A DNA stretch of 64,000 nucleotides from Pectobacterium brasiliense (GTDB taxonomy: Bacteria; Pseudomonadota; Gammaproteobacteria; Enterobacterales; Enterobacteriaceae): contig NZ_JACDSF010000009.1 of assembly GCF_013449685.1 (NCBI RefSeq), forward strand, positions 1 to 64,000. Reading direction: 5' to 3'. The stretch's first letter is position 1, and each line of letters begins with the position of its first letter. This document shows, in pieces, positions 23,740 through 31,817 of this stretch. The translations under genes were made by a program, and so were the position numbers. Under the pieces are notes generated by a model that was not told where the DNA came from, made no database searches, and saw only the letters and a list, made by a program, of their open reading frames with translations.

Positions 23740-24341
23740 ATTTTACTTAAGTTATTTATAAATAATGAATTTATAATTTAAACACCCTTTTGATACCCGC
23801 TGTAATACCCACAATTTTTTTCAATACCTTCTTATTTGGGCTAAAACGGAAAAACCATTGTACCCGTCTCCGGCATGAAAGGGACGTGTCAGATGCATGA
23901 CACAGCAGTTGAGGTGCATGTCTCAGGCGATAATGGGGTCTTCGGCTGCGGTATGGAAGCCGCTCTCTGACTGGGTATAGTAAGCCCACGGCAATGTTGG
24001 GCTTGAAGTAAAGTAGTCAAAACGAACCTTCATCACCACGCTCGCAACGACGTTCAAACTACTCGGTGATATCTGCTTTCAAAGGCTGGCAGATTTACCA
24101 CACGCAACTGAGCGTGTTTTTCCTTGCAGGCTACGGAAGTGTTTGTGGTCGCCCGAAGGCGTTTCTCACAGGTCACTAGTATCATCCCGATACTGGAAGC
24201 ATTGGTGGCTGTCATCGACAGCAGGGTTTTACGGTCAAAAATACTACAAATTTTTTGCAGGTTCCAAGCACTTTGACTCTGCATAAAAAGCGAGTAACCT
24301 AGCACCCAGTGCTATAGTTAAGGTTACAAGATGTCGGCCTG
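23740..24341. other. Non-coding or decayed stretch upstream of the toxin-antitoxin pair
   Basis: Six hundred bases hold no ORF with recognisable similarity. Short open frames on the minus strand (23771-23989 and 24054-24305) show no motif and no convincing start. The part just after pabA is AT-rich. I read it as eroded DNA at the edge of an integrated element, but cannot name its origin. Confidence 0.4.
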
Positions 24342-24701
24342 ATGCGTGTATTCAAAACCAAATGGTTTACTAAGGCAGCTAAATCCCACGCCATCAAGGA
24401 TAGCGAGTTGTGTGAAGCTATTGGGACGGTGATGCAGGGTAAAGCTGACGATCTCGGCGGCGGCGTTTATAAAAAGCGGCTGAACCAGAATCGCGATCGC
24501 GCCATCATATTGGCGAAAGGTGGACAGCACTGGTTTTACACGTTCCTGTATGCCAAGCAGGATATGGCGAACATTGATAATCGCGAACTGGCCGGATTCC
24601 GCGAGTTGGCGAAGCACTACGCAACCCTTGCCGATGAAAAGATTACGGCACTGATTAAGAGCAAAGAACTGGTGGAGATTTGCCATGACCGCAAAAAGTA
24701 A
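24342..24701 (+). CDS. RelE/HigB-like toxin
   Basis: A 119-residue basic protein starting MRVFKTKWFTKAAKSHAI. Features of the DUF1044/RelE-like family include GGGVYKKRL, RAIILAKGGQHWFYTFLYAKQD and a lysine-rich end. Such toxins usually cleave mRNA at the ribosome. The gene precedes its antitoxin and overlaps it by 17 bases, the toxin-first order typical of HigBA-type modules. No upstream partner other than this is visible. Confidence 0.82.
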   Translation: MRVFKTKWFTKAAKSHAIKDSELCEAIGTVMQGKADDLGGGVYKKRLNQNRDRAIILAKGGQHWFYTFLYAKQDMANIDNRELAGFRELAKHYATLADEKITALIKSKELVEICHDRKK

Positions 24702-25008
24702 ATTCAAGAGTCCTGCATTTGAGGCTATCCATAGCGCGGCTTCTGGATTATTCAGCGTCGACGCTATTCCACAAGAAACCATGCGCAACTTTGATAAAGC
24801 GTGCCTCAACAATGTGGACGATCTTCAACCTCTTGAGATTAAGGCGCTACGTGAGAAGCTGAACGTCAGCCAGCCAGTTTTCGCCCGCTACCTGAACACC
24901 AGTGTTTCAACGGTACAAAAATGGGAAAGCGGCGTAAAACGCCCCAGCGGGTTATCGCTGAAACTGCTTACCGTGGTGCAGAAGCATGGGTTGAAAGTGC
25001 TGGTTTGA
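24685..25008 (+). CDS. XRE-family antitoxin
   Basis: A 107-residue protein with a helix-turn-helix near residues 50-95 (LREKLNVSQPVFARYLNTSV, STVQKWESG). It resembles HigA/NadS antitoxins, which neutralise the toxin and repress the module. Its ATG lies inside the toxin gene (17-base overlap), so the two are translationally coupled. The N-terminal 45 residues probably contact the toxin. Confidence 0.83.
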   Translation: MTAKSKFKSPAFEAIHSAASGLFSVDAIPQETMRNFDKACLNNVDDLQPLEIKALREKLNVSQPVFARYLNTSVSTVQKWESGVKRPSGLSLKLLTVVQKHGLKVLV

Positions 25009-25168
25009 TTGATTGGACTGGGTGTTTTGGGAGATAGATTGACGGTCAGTTATGTGCCAAAGCGGACACTACTACAATCAATATGGAGCAGGTCAATCAG
25101 GTTACAGTTGGGGTCAGTCTGAGCCTATGTGCATGTTCAGCCTTTGAAACAGACCGAACCATTCACTT

Positions 25169-25524
25169 TTAGAGATCTTCAGACATACAAACAAAATCCG
25201 CCCACACCTGCATCATCATACGCTCAAGCGCACGGTTAAGAGTGGTCGCAATCATACAACCCTGTGGGTTCCGATAATTTGGAAACAGCCAGCCGCTTCC
25301 GGAAGGGATTCGCCACTCTGCACCATCCAGATCAAATTCCCGCCATTCTGCTTTGCGAAGCTCTACGGTTCTGACAAACGTCAGTAACATCAATTCTAAG
25401 GCGATCACTGTGGTTCGATAGCCACCATAACGATTCAGTGCCTGCATAAAATCCGCAATTTCGGTACGCGACAAGGTTTATGATGTTCAACTTTAGGCCG
25501 GCGTAACGAAATATCGCAAATGAC
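25169..25524 (-). pseudogene. Remnant of a P4-type tyrosine integrase
   Basis: The open frame from 25474 reads MSRTEIADFMQALNRYGGYR, TTVIALELMLLTFVRTVELR and AEWREFDLDGAEWRIP, typical of P4-family integrases, then jumps to GWLFPNYRNPQGCM and ALERM, and again to MQVWADF before its stop. The catalytic Arg-His-Arg-Tyr part that normally lies between these blocks is missing. Just upstream, in another frame, LRRPKVEHHKP fits the preceding linker, so there is also a frameshift near 25480. The enzyme is dead. It marks a former integrative element. Confidence 0.8.
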
Positions 25525-25781
25525 CATTGCCTGACCAGCAAAGCAACCATCCCCGCCCTTCAATATGTTAGAAGGATGACACGACGTTGACGTTAGCTGC
25601 ATCCAGAGGCGAGTGGATGATAGGAGACAGAGATTTCGAATGAAATTGGAGAACAATGAGGAATCTCTGGTTTGGTTTGATTAAGCGACAAGTATGATCG
25701 TTACACGTCATCCGGTATACAAGGCTAACGATGACTGAAACCCGATAATGCACTTCATTTCCCATTAGAAAAACCTAACCG

Positions 25782-26036
25782 TTATGCCTCACTCACATCC
25801 TTATTCACGTAAACCGTGAAGCCGTCTGGTTTTAAATCGGGATGATCAATCGAAATATCATTTATCACTTTACCGGTTAAGGTATAAATTAAGTGCCCGG
25901 CAACATGCAGGCACTTTTCATACTCTTCCTGAGGTAATTCAGTGTTCAGCACCGCTAATTCTGTTTTGATTTTTTCGATAAGAATGATTGATTTATCAAT
26001 TAAACTTGCTGCGATTTTTTTATCTGAAATGAACAT
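25782..26036 (-). CDS. Hypothetical protein, 84 residues
   Basis: The frame opens at 26114, but the ATG at 26036 (MFISDKKIAASLIDKSI) has AGGA 8 bases upstream and is the better start. The product is acidic and mainly helical, with no signal peptide or membrane segment and no motif I recognise. It lies alone between the integrase remnant and the pel promoter region, in DNA richer in A+T than the flanking backbone. Confidence 0.5.
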   Translation of the reverse strand: MFISDKKIAASLIDKSIILIEKIKTELAVLNTELPQEEYEKCLHVAGHLIYTLTGKVINDISIDHPDLKPDGFTVYVNKDVSEA

Positions 26037-26529
26037 CTTACGATCCTGGTGATGTGTTTGAAAATGGCTTCCCTGTATTCCAATCACGCTACCTCTCACA
26101 CATTTAACAGTCAAGAAAACCCAATCTTGTCAACAAAAAATATGTGGCAAAAATATTTATACAGATAAACGGTTGCAACACATGGCCATCTTCCCTCTTT
26201 TTCGTTTTTTTAGCACTCCGCAACAGTGAGCGGCAATCTTCAGCGGCACAACGCCTCTGCAAACAGAGGAAAATCGGGGCTATGTGTTTACACCATATCT
26301 AACTATAAAGTTAGCACGATAATAATTATATAGATCACAAATCATTTATTTCCGTAATAACTATCTTTATTAATAGGATTTATTTATTATATCCACTACA
26401 GTAAACGATCACCCTGAAATCATTTTTAACAAAAAAATAACCACAAAAATCCATGAATTAATTATTTTTTTAAAAAAGGAAGAGGTATATAAGGTAAATA
26501 AACCGTTTCATCGATATTTATTTTTAATT

Positions 26530-26545
26530 TTTGATAACGATCACA
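26530..26545 (+). promoter_or_regulatory. CRP-like site upstream of pelA
   Basis: TTTGA, six bases, TCACA: one mismatch to TGTGA-N6-TCACA. It is about 340 bases before the pelA start, further than a class I or II activator site would normally be, so it is a candidate only. CRP is known to activate pel genes in Dickeya and Pectobacterium. Confidence 0.35.
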
Positions 26546-26796
26546 ATTGCTAAAAAAACGAATAAATCATGCATGTTAGATGGATAAAAATAAAGAATCC
26601 AGATTGAAAAAACACATATTAAAAAAACATAACCTAATGAATTTAAATGATTTAAATGGAAATTAGTTTCTATTTAAAAGTAATAAACACAAACCCTATC
26701 AGCTATCCTCTGTTATTTAATTAATATATTTAACGACGCATCTTGTATTGTTTATTTTTTCTGTTAACACTTAGCTTGGCTTTATAGACAAACTTC

Positions 26797-26816
26797 AATT
26801 TCATTTTTGTTGAAAC
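26797..26816 (+). promoter_or_regulatory. KdgR-type operator of pelA
   Basis: TTTCA and TGAAA arms, separated by TTTTTGT, form the palindromic core expected for KdgR, the repressor released by pectin breakdown product 2-keto-3-deoxygluconate. Boxes of the same sequence type lie at nearly the same distance (71-76 bases) before pelA, pelB and pelC. Confidence 0.75.
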
Positions 26817-26834
26817 AGCCTTTTTTATTACACA

Positions 26835-26856
26835 GGGTGTGTAGTGATAAATACCC
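26835..26856 (+). other. pelA leader hairpin
   Basis: GGGTGT pairs with ATACCC around a 10-base loop, 19 bases after the KdgR box end and about 30 before the ATG. Corresponding stems occur before pelB (28624-28647) and pelC (30460-30483) with compensatory changes. Confidence 0.5.
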
Positions 26857-26886
26857 AAAAAATTCTATGTCAAGGAGAGTACATAC

Positions 26887-28011
26887 ATGAAATACCTACT
26901 GCCTTCTGCAGCCGCTGGGCTGTTGCTGATCGCTGCCCAACCGACAATGGCGGCAAATACGGGAGGTTATGCCACCACTGATGGCGGCGACGTTTCTGGT
27001 GCTGTGAAAAAAACCGCACGCTCTCTGCAAGAGATCGTCGATATCATTGAGGCCGCGAAAAAGGACTCAAGCGGTAAAGCAGTCAAAGGTGGCGCCTACC
27101 CGCTCGTCATTACCTATAACGGTAATGAAGATGCGCTAATCAAAGCTGCTGAAGCTAACATCTGCGGCCAGTGGAGCAAAGATCCACGCGGTGTAGAAAT
27201 CAAAGAGTTCACCAAAGGGATCACCATCCTCGGTACCAACGGCTCTTCTGCTAACTTCGGTATCTGGATGGTTAACTCTTCCAACGTTGTCGTGCGTAAC
27301 ATGCGCTTCGGCTATATGCCGGGCGGTGCAAAAGATGGCGATGCCATCCGCATTGATAACACACCGAACGTTTGGATCGACCACAACGAGATCTTCGCCA
27401 AGAACTTCGAATGTGCTGGTACACCAGACAACGACACCACCTTTGAATCAGCGGTTGATATCAAGAAAGCCTCAACCAACGTCACCGTGTCGTACAACTA
27501 TATCCATGGCGTGAAAAAGGTAGGGTTGAGCGGCTCAAGCAACACGGATACCGGTCGTAACCTGACTTACCATCACAATATTTACAGCGATGTTAACTCA
27601 CGTCTGCCGCTGCAACGTGGTGGTCAAGTGCATGCTTATAACAACCTGTATGACGGTATCAAAAGTTCAGGCTTTAACGTCCGTCAGAAAGGGATCGCAC
27701 TGATCGAAAGTAACTGGTTCGAAAATGCACTCAACCCAGTGACTGCACGTAACGACGATTCCAACTTCGGTACCTGGGAACTCCGTAACAACAACATTGC
27801 CAGCCCATCTGATTTTGCTAAATACAACATCACTTGGGGCAAACCATCCACTCCACACATCAATGCGGATGACTGGAAAAGCACCGGTAAATTCCCAGCC
27901 GTCCCGTATAGCTACTCACCAGTTTCCGCACAGTGCGTGAAGGATAAACTGGCAAACTATGCTGGCGTAGGTAAAAACCAGGCAGTCCTGACAGCGGCGA
28001 ACTGTAAATAA
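26887..28011 (+). CDS. pelA: Secreted pectate lyase, PL1 family (first of three)
   Basis: A 374-residue precursor with a 22-residue Sec signal peptide ending PTMA. The mature enzyme is a right-handed beta-helix that cleaves polygalacturonate by calcium-dependent beta-elimination. Calcium ligands correspond to D152, E187 and D191 (precursor numbers), the catalytic arginine is R239 in RLPLQRGG, and the WIDH motif is present. Four cysteines (near residue 93, 176 and the last 30) can form two disulfides. It would leave the cell by the type II Out system. AAGGAG precedes the ATG. The letter A is assigned by gene order. Confidence 0.93.
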   Translation: MKYLLPSAAAGLLLIAAQPTMAANTGGYATTDGGDVSGAVKKTARSLQEIVDIIEAAKKDSSGKAVKGGAYPLVITYNGNEDALIKAAEANICGQWSKDPRGVEIKEFTKGITILGTNGSSANFGIWMVNSSNVVVRNMRFGYMPGGAKDGDAIRIDNTPNVWIDHNEIFAKNFECAGTPDNDTTFESAVDIKKASTNVTVSYNYIHGVKKVGLSGSSNTDTGRNLTYHHNIYSDVNSRLPLQRGGQVHAYNNLYDGIKSSGFNVRQKGIALIESNWFENALNPVTARNDDSNFGTWELRNNNIASPSDFAKYNITWGKPSTPHINADDWKSTGKFPAVPYSYSPVSAQCVKDKLANYAGVGKNQAVLTAANCK

Positions 28012-28021
28012 ACGCGTTAAG

Positions 28022-28080
28022 CCCGACGCATGCATTCTGCGTCGGGTTCTTACTGAGCGAGTGCTTCGGCCTCGCTCATT
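28022..28080 (+). terminator. Double hairpin terminator after pelA
   Basis: The first stem pairs CCCGACGCA (28022-28030) with TGCGTCGGG (28038-28046). The second pairs GAGCGAG (28055-28061) with CTCGCTC (28071-28077) and is followed by ATTTTTAA. The second stem recurs after pelB and pelC. Confidence 0.8.
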
Positions 28081-28586
28081 TTTAAGAGACCTGCGCAAGA
28101 TTGTCAGCGTGACTTTTATGAAAATAGACGTCATGCCAATGATAATTTAGCCAATAAACCGCGATGAGTAATGAGGTCTATTTTGGGCTTATCACTAAAG
28201 AAACGCCATATAGCGACTAATAATAATTATTTTTTAACAAACTAAAATTCACAATAAAATTGACGCATCACGTAAACAATATTGAATATGCCTGTGATAG
28301 TATATTTTGACTTAAGATGATTTCCTTACGCTAGCGGCAGTCATTGCCACAACCAAAATAAGCATTTGAAACCCGACCAATAAAGAAACCCGAGTACATT
28401 CATTTCCTGCCAAAAAAAATAACTTTATGATTTTCTGTTACTTTAAAAGAAAATCGTTTCTTATAAAATCCAAATTATCCAATCATCAGTATTACAAAAT
28501 GTTTCAACCGTAATACATTTAACATTTCACCCTTGAACTGATCTTATTTTTTGACCACACTCCCCTTGGTTTTTCACCAAAACTGA

Positions 28587-28606
28587 GTTTCATTTTTGTT
28601 GAAAAA
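28587..28606 (+). promoter_or_regulatory. KdgR-type operator of pelB
   Basis: GTTTCA and TGAAAA arms with the same TTTTTGT spacer as the pelA box, 73 bases before the pelB ATG. Confidence 0.75.
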
Positions 28607-28623
28607 TTTGTACCTGTTACATC

Positions 28624-28647
28624 GGGCATAGGGATCGATAAATGCCC
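28624..28647 (+). other. pelB leader hairpin with GGA in the loop
   Basis: GGGCAT pairs perfectly with ATGCCC around a 12-base loop that contains GGGATC. GGA in a hairpin loop is the recognition feature of CsrA/RsmA proteins; the ribosome site AAGGAGA downstream contains a second GGA. Binding is inferred, not shown. Confidence 0.5.
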
Positions 28648-28678
28648 ATGAAAATTCTATTCCAAGGAGACAATCATA

Positions 28679-29806
28679 ATGAAATACCTATTGCCTACGG
28701 CAGCCGCGGGATTGTTATTACTCGCAGCTCAACCCGCGATGGCCGCAAATACGGGCGGCTATGCCACTACGGATGGTGGAGACGTATCTGGTGCCGTGAA
28801 AAAAACGGCACGTTCTATGAAAGAAATTGTGGATATTATTGAAGCCGCGCAAGTGGATTCAAAAGGCAAGAAAGTCAAAGGCGGTGCTTACCCGCTCTTC
28901 ATCACCTATAACGGCAATGAAGATTCATTAATCAAAGCGGCTGAAAAGAATATCTGCGGCCAGTGGAGTAAGGACGCCCGCGGCGTACAAATCAAAGAGT
29001 TCACCAAAGGCATTACTATCCAGGGCACCAATGGCTCATCCGCCAATTTCGGTGTTTGGATCGTGAATTCTTCTAACGTCGTGGTACGTAATATGCGCTT
29101 TGGCTATATGCCGGGCGGCGCGCAAGACGGCGATGCCATTCGTATCGATAACTCACCGAACGTCTGGATCGACCACAACGAGATCTTCGCCAAGAACTTC
29201 GAATGCGCCGGTACGCCAGACAATGACACCACCTTTGAATCAGCGGTTGATATCAAGAAAGGGTCAACAAACGTCACGGTGTCCTACAACTATATCCACG
29301 GCATCAAGAAAGTCGGCCTGAGCGGTTCAAGTAGTTCGGATACGACGGCTCGTAACCTGACTTACCATCACAATATCTACCGCGATGTTAACTCACGCCT
29401 GCCGCTGCAACGTGGTGGTCTGGTTCACGCGTACAACAACCTGTATGACGGCATCACTGGTTCAGGCTTTAACGTCCGTCAGAAAGGGAAAGCCCTCATC
29501 GAAAGCAACTGGTTCGAAAATGCGCTGAACCCAGTGACGGCACGTAACGACAGCTCCAACTTCGGTACCTGGGAGCTGCGTAATAACAACGTCATGAGCC
29601 CAGCCGACTTCGCGAAATACAAAATCACCTGGGGCAAACCGTCCTCCCCTCACATCAATGCGGATGACTGGAAGACCACAGGAAAATTCCCTACCGTCTC
29701 CTATAAGTACACTCCAGTTTCTGCGCAGTGTGTGAAGGATAAACTGGCAAACTATGCTGGCGTAGGTAAAAACCTGGCAGTGCTGACAGCAGCTAACTGC
29801 AAATAA
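28679..29806 (+). CDS. pelB: Secreted pectate lyase PelB
   Basis: A 375-residue precursor whose first 22 residues are exactly the PelB leader used widely in periplasmic expression vectors, which came from Erwinia carotovora pelB; cleavage follows PAMA. The PL1 beta-helix keeps the WIDH motif, the calcium-binding acidic residues and RLPLQRGG. Compared with its neighbours it has one extra residue in the SSSDTTARNL loop. It has its own KdgR box, leader hairpin and terminator, so it is expressed separately from pelA and pelC. Confidence 0.95.
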   Translation: MKYLLPTAAAGLLLLAAQPAMAANTGGYATTDGGDVSGAVKKTARSMKEIVDIIEAAQVDSKGKKVKGGAYPLFITYNGNEDSLIKAAEKNICGQWSKDARGVQIKEFTKGITIQGTNGSSANFGVWIVNSSNVVVRNMRFGYMPGGAQDGDAIRIDNSPNVWIDHNEIFAKNFECAGTPDNDTTFESAVDIKKGSTNVTVSYNYIHGIKKVGLSGSSSSDTTARNLTYHHNIYRDVNSRLPLQRGGLVHAYNNLYDGITGSGFNVRQKGKALIESNWFENALNPVTARNDSSNFGTWELRNNNVMSPADFAKYKITWGKPSSPHINADDWKTTGKFPTVSYKYTPVSAQCVKDKLANYAGVGKNLAVLTAANCK

Positions 29807-29900
29807 ACGCGGTCAGGCTTTCTCTGTCGAATCAAAACAGGAAGCAATAAGCCTGAATGTTCCGCGCCATGACTCTTCACGCTTAAGACATGGTTCTATC

Positions 29901-29931
29901 CGAGCGAGCTCTAAGAGCTCGCTCGTTTTTT
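29901..29931 (+). terminator. pelB intrinsic terminator
   Basis: An 11-bp perfect stem (CGAGCGAGCTC with its complement, 3-base loop) followed by six T residues, 95 bases after the pelB stop. The GAGCGAG/CTCGCTC core is shared with the pelA and pelC terminators. Confidence 0.9.
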
Positions 29932-30110
29932 ATGGAACCTACGCATGGGACTGGGTAGCCATTCCTAAAAAGTACGCACAAATTAAATACCGTGCTAATT
30001 ATTTATATATTAAATTAATAGCTTAATTTATTAATGAAGAAACCATTCTTTAATTAAGGATTAATCGATAAAAATAACAGCCTTCAATCAACACGTGATT
30101 AATTAATAAT

Positions 30111-30124
30111 TTGATCGGCATCAA
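30111..30124 (+). promoter_or_regulatory. FNR-like site upstream of pelC
   Basis: TTGAT, four bases (CGGC), ATCAA is a perfect match to the FNR consensus. It lies about 390 bases before the pelC ATG in non-coding, AT-rich DNA; such a match can arise by chance in this composition. A CRP-like ATTGA-N6-TCACA follows at 30169-30184. Confidence 0.4.
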
Positions 30125-30421
30125 ATATTTCTTACGCCATCATCTCAATGAGAAAATTTTACTTATTTATTGATGTCGCTCACATTTATCACTTCTATCA
30201 AATCGCACCCAGCAACGAGTAATAAAACGAAATATAATTTTATTTTTCATAAAAATTCACATCGGATTGATTTTAGAAAAAATGAAAAAAATATTACCTT
30301 TTAAAATAGTCACTTATTATCCATGCGTATTTACATCGTTATTCATCCTATATATTTAATATCGAAATATTGAATTCTTTTACTTTTATGGTAAGACTTA
30401 ATTGGGATTTCAATAAACCTT

Positions 30422-30441
30422 GATTTCATTTTTATTGAAAC
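30422..30441 (+). promoter_or_regulatory. KdgR-type operator of pelC
   Basis: ATTTCA and TGAAAC arms with a TTTTTAT spacer, 76 bases before the pelC ATG, matching the boxes of pelA and pelB. Confidence 0.75.
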
Positions 30442-30459
30442 GCCCGAATAATATAATCT

Positions 30460-30483
30460 GGGCTATGTGGATCATAAATGCCC
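30460..30483 (+). other. pelC leader hairpin with GGA in the loop
   Basis: GGGC and AT (one bulged T between) pair with ATGCCC; the loop contains GTGGATC. Same position and sequence context as the pelB hairpin. Confidence 0.45.
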
Positions 30484-30516
30484 AAACAAAAATTCAATTC
30501 CAAGGAGAGTACCTTA

Positions 30517-31641
30517 ATGAAATACCTACTGCCTTCTGCAGCCGCTGGGCTGTTATTGCTTGCGGCCCAACCGACGATGGCGGCAAATACGGGGGGTTAT
30601 GCTACCACCGATGGTGGTAACGTTGCTGGTGCAGTGAACAAAACTGCACGCTCCATGCAAGATATTATTGATATCATCGAAGCCGCGAAGCTGGATTCCA
30701 ATGGTAAGAAAGTTAAAGGTGGTGCTTACCCGCTCGTCATCACCTATAACGGTAATGAAGATGCGCTGATCAAAGCCGCAGAGAACGATATCTGCGGTCA
30801 GTGGAAGAAAGACGCCCGTGGTGTGGAAATCAAAGAGTTCACCAAAGGCATTACCATCATCGGAACCAATGGATCGTCCGCCAACTTCGGGATCTGGCTG
30901 ACAAAATCGTCCGATATCGTCATCCGTAACATGCGTTTTGGTTACATGCCGGGCGGCGCACAGGATGGTGATGCCATTCGTATCGATAACACGCCGAACG
31001 TCTGGATTGACCACAATGAGATCTTCGCGAAAAACTTTGAATGCGCAGGCACAAAAGACGGTGACACCACATTCGAATCCGCGATTGATATCAAAAAAGC
31101 CTCAACCAACGTGACGGTGTCGTACAACTACATTCATGGCATCAAAAAAGTGGGTTTGAGCGGCTTCAGCAGCAGCGATACAGGCCGTGATCTGACTTAC
31201 CATCACAATATTTACGACGACGTTAACGCTCGCCTCCCACTACAACGTGGCGGTAAAGTTCACGCCTACAACAACCTGTATACCGGTATCACCAGTTCTG
31301 GCCTGAACGTGCGCCAGAATGGGATTGCGCTGATCGAACGTAACTGGTTCGAGAATGCGAAAAACCCAGTGACTTCGCGTTACGACGGTTCCAACTTCGG
31401 TACCTGGGATCTGCGTAATAACAACGTGATGAGTCCGGCTGACTTCGCGAAATACAACATCACCTGGGATAAAGATACCAAACCCTACGTGAATGCCGAG
31501 GACTGGAAAAGCACAGGCACGTTCCCTTCTCTTCCTTACAGCTACTCTCCGGTTTCGGCACAGTGCGTGAAGGACAAACTGGCGAACTATGCTGGCGTGA
31601 ACAAAAACCTTGCTGTGCTGACAGCAGCAAATTGCAACTAA
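30517..31641 (+). CDS. pelC: Secreted pectate lyase, PL1 family (third)
   Basis: A 374-residue precursor with a 22-residue signal peptide. The start at 30517 (MKYLLPSAAAG) has AAGGAGAG upstream; an in-frame ATG 13 codons earlier is inside the leader hairpin and would spoil the signal peptide. The PL1 signature residues (WIDH, TFESAIDIKK, RLPLQRGG) and four cysteines are kept. It is the most diverged of the three in loops, for example FSSSDTGRD and the DKDTKPYVNAEDW region, so substrate preference may differ. It matches my memory of E. carotovora PelC; naming is by that and by order. Confidence 0.92.
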   Translation: MKYLLPSAAAGLLLLAAQPTMAANTGGYATTDGGNVAGAVNKTARSMQDIIDIIEAAKLDSNGKKVKGGAYPLVITYNGNEDALIKAAENDICGQWKKDARGVEIKEFTKGITIIGTNGSSANFGIWLTKSSDIVIRNMRFGYMPGGAQDGDAIRIDNTPNVWIDHNEIFAKNFECAGTKDGDTTFESAIDIKKASTNVTVSYNYIHGIKKVGLSGFSSSDTGRDLTYHHNIYDDVNARLPLQRGGKVHAYNNLYTGITSSGLNVRQNGIALIERNWFENAKNPVTSRYDGSNFGTWDLRNNNVMSPADFAKYNITWDKDTKPYVNAEDWKSTGTFPSLPYSYSPVSAQCVKDKLANYAGVNKNLAVLTAANCN

Positions 31642-31764
31642 TTACGATGTGTAATGCGTGAAGGGTCAATAAGCAAACTGCAGGCTCCGCCCCTCATTGC
31701 CCTGTGCTAACCGGAGCCTGCAAACGCGCTTAACGCCCGTCGGTTTATCGTTCGAACCGCACTT

Positions 31765-31794
31765 GAGCGAGTCCCAAGGGCTCGCTCATTTTTA
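31765..31794 (+). terminator. pelC terminator
   Basis: GAGCGAG (31765-31771) pairs with CTCGCTC (31781-31787), followed by ATTTTTATC. pelZ starts only 24 bases later, so readthrough from pelC may supply pelZ expression. Confidence 0.75.
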
Positions 31795-31817
31795 TCGTTA
31801 ATATTCAAGGAAATGAA

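Larger units (their letters stand above)
26037..26886 (+). promoter_or_regulatory. Long AT-rich pelA upstream region
   Basis: About 850 bases with no supported gene, very A+T-rich, with many A and T tracts. This is the kind of sequence bound by H-NS-like proteins. It contains a CRP-like site (26530-26545) and a KdgR-type box (26797-26816), annotated separately. Confidence 0.6.

Noticed and set aside
23771-24305. Two minus-strand frames of 72 and 83 codons near the toxin gene
   Set aside because: No motif, poor starts and no similarity; kept only as part of a decayed region.
26037-26886. Possible small RNA genes in the pelA upstream region
   Set aside because: No stem with T-run terminator or promoter pair was clear enough to call.
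30478-30516. A 13-codon N-terminal extension of PelC
   Set aside because: The upstream ATG lies in the leader hairpin and has no ribosome site; the extension would precede a perfect signal peptide.
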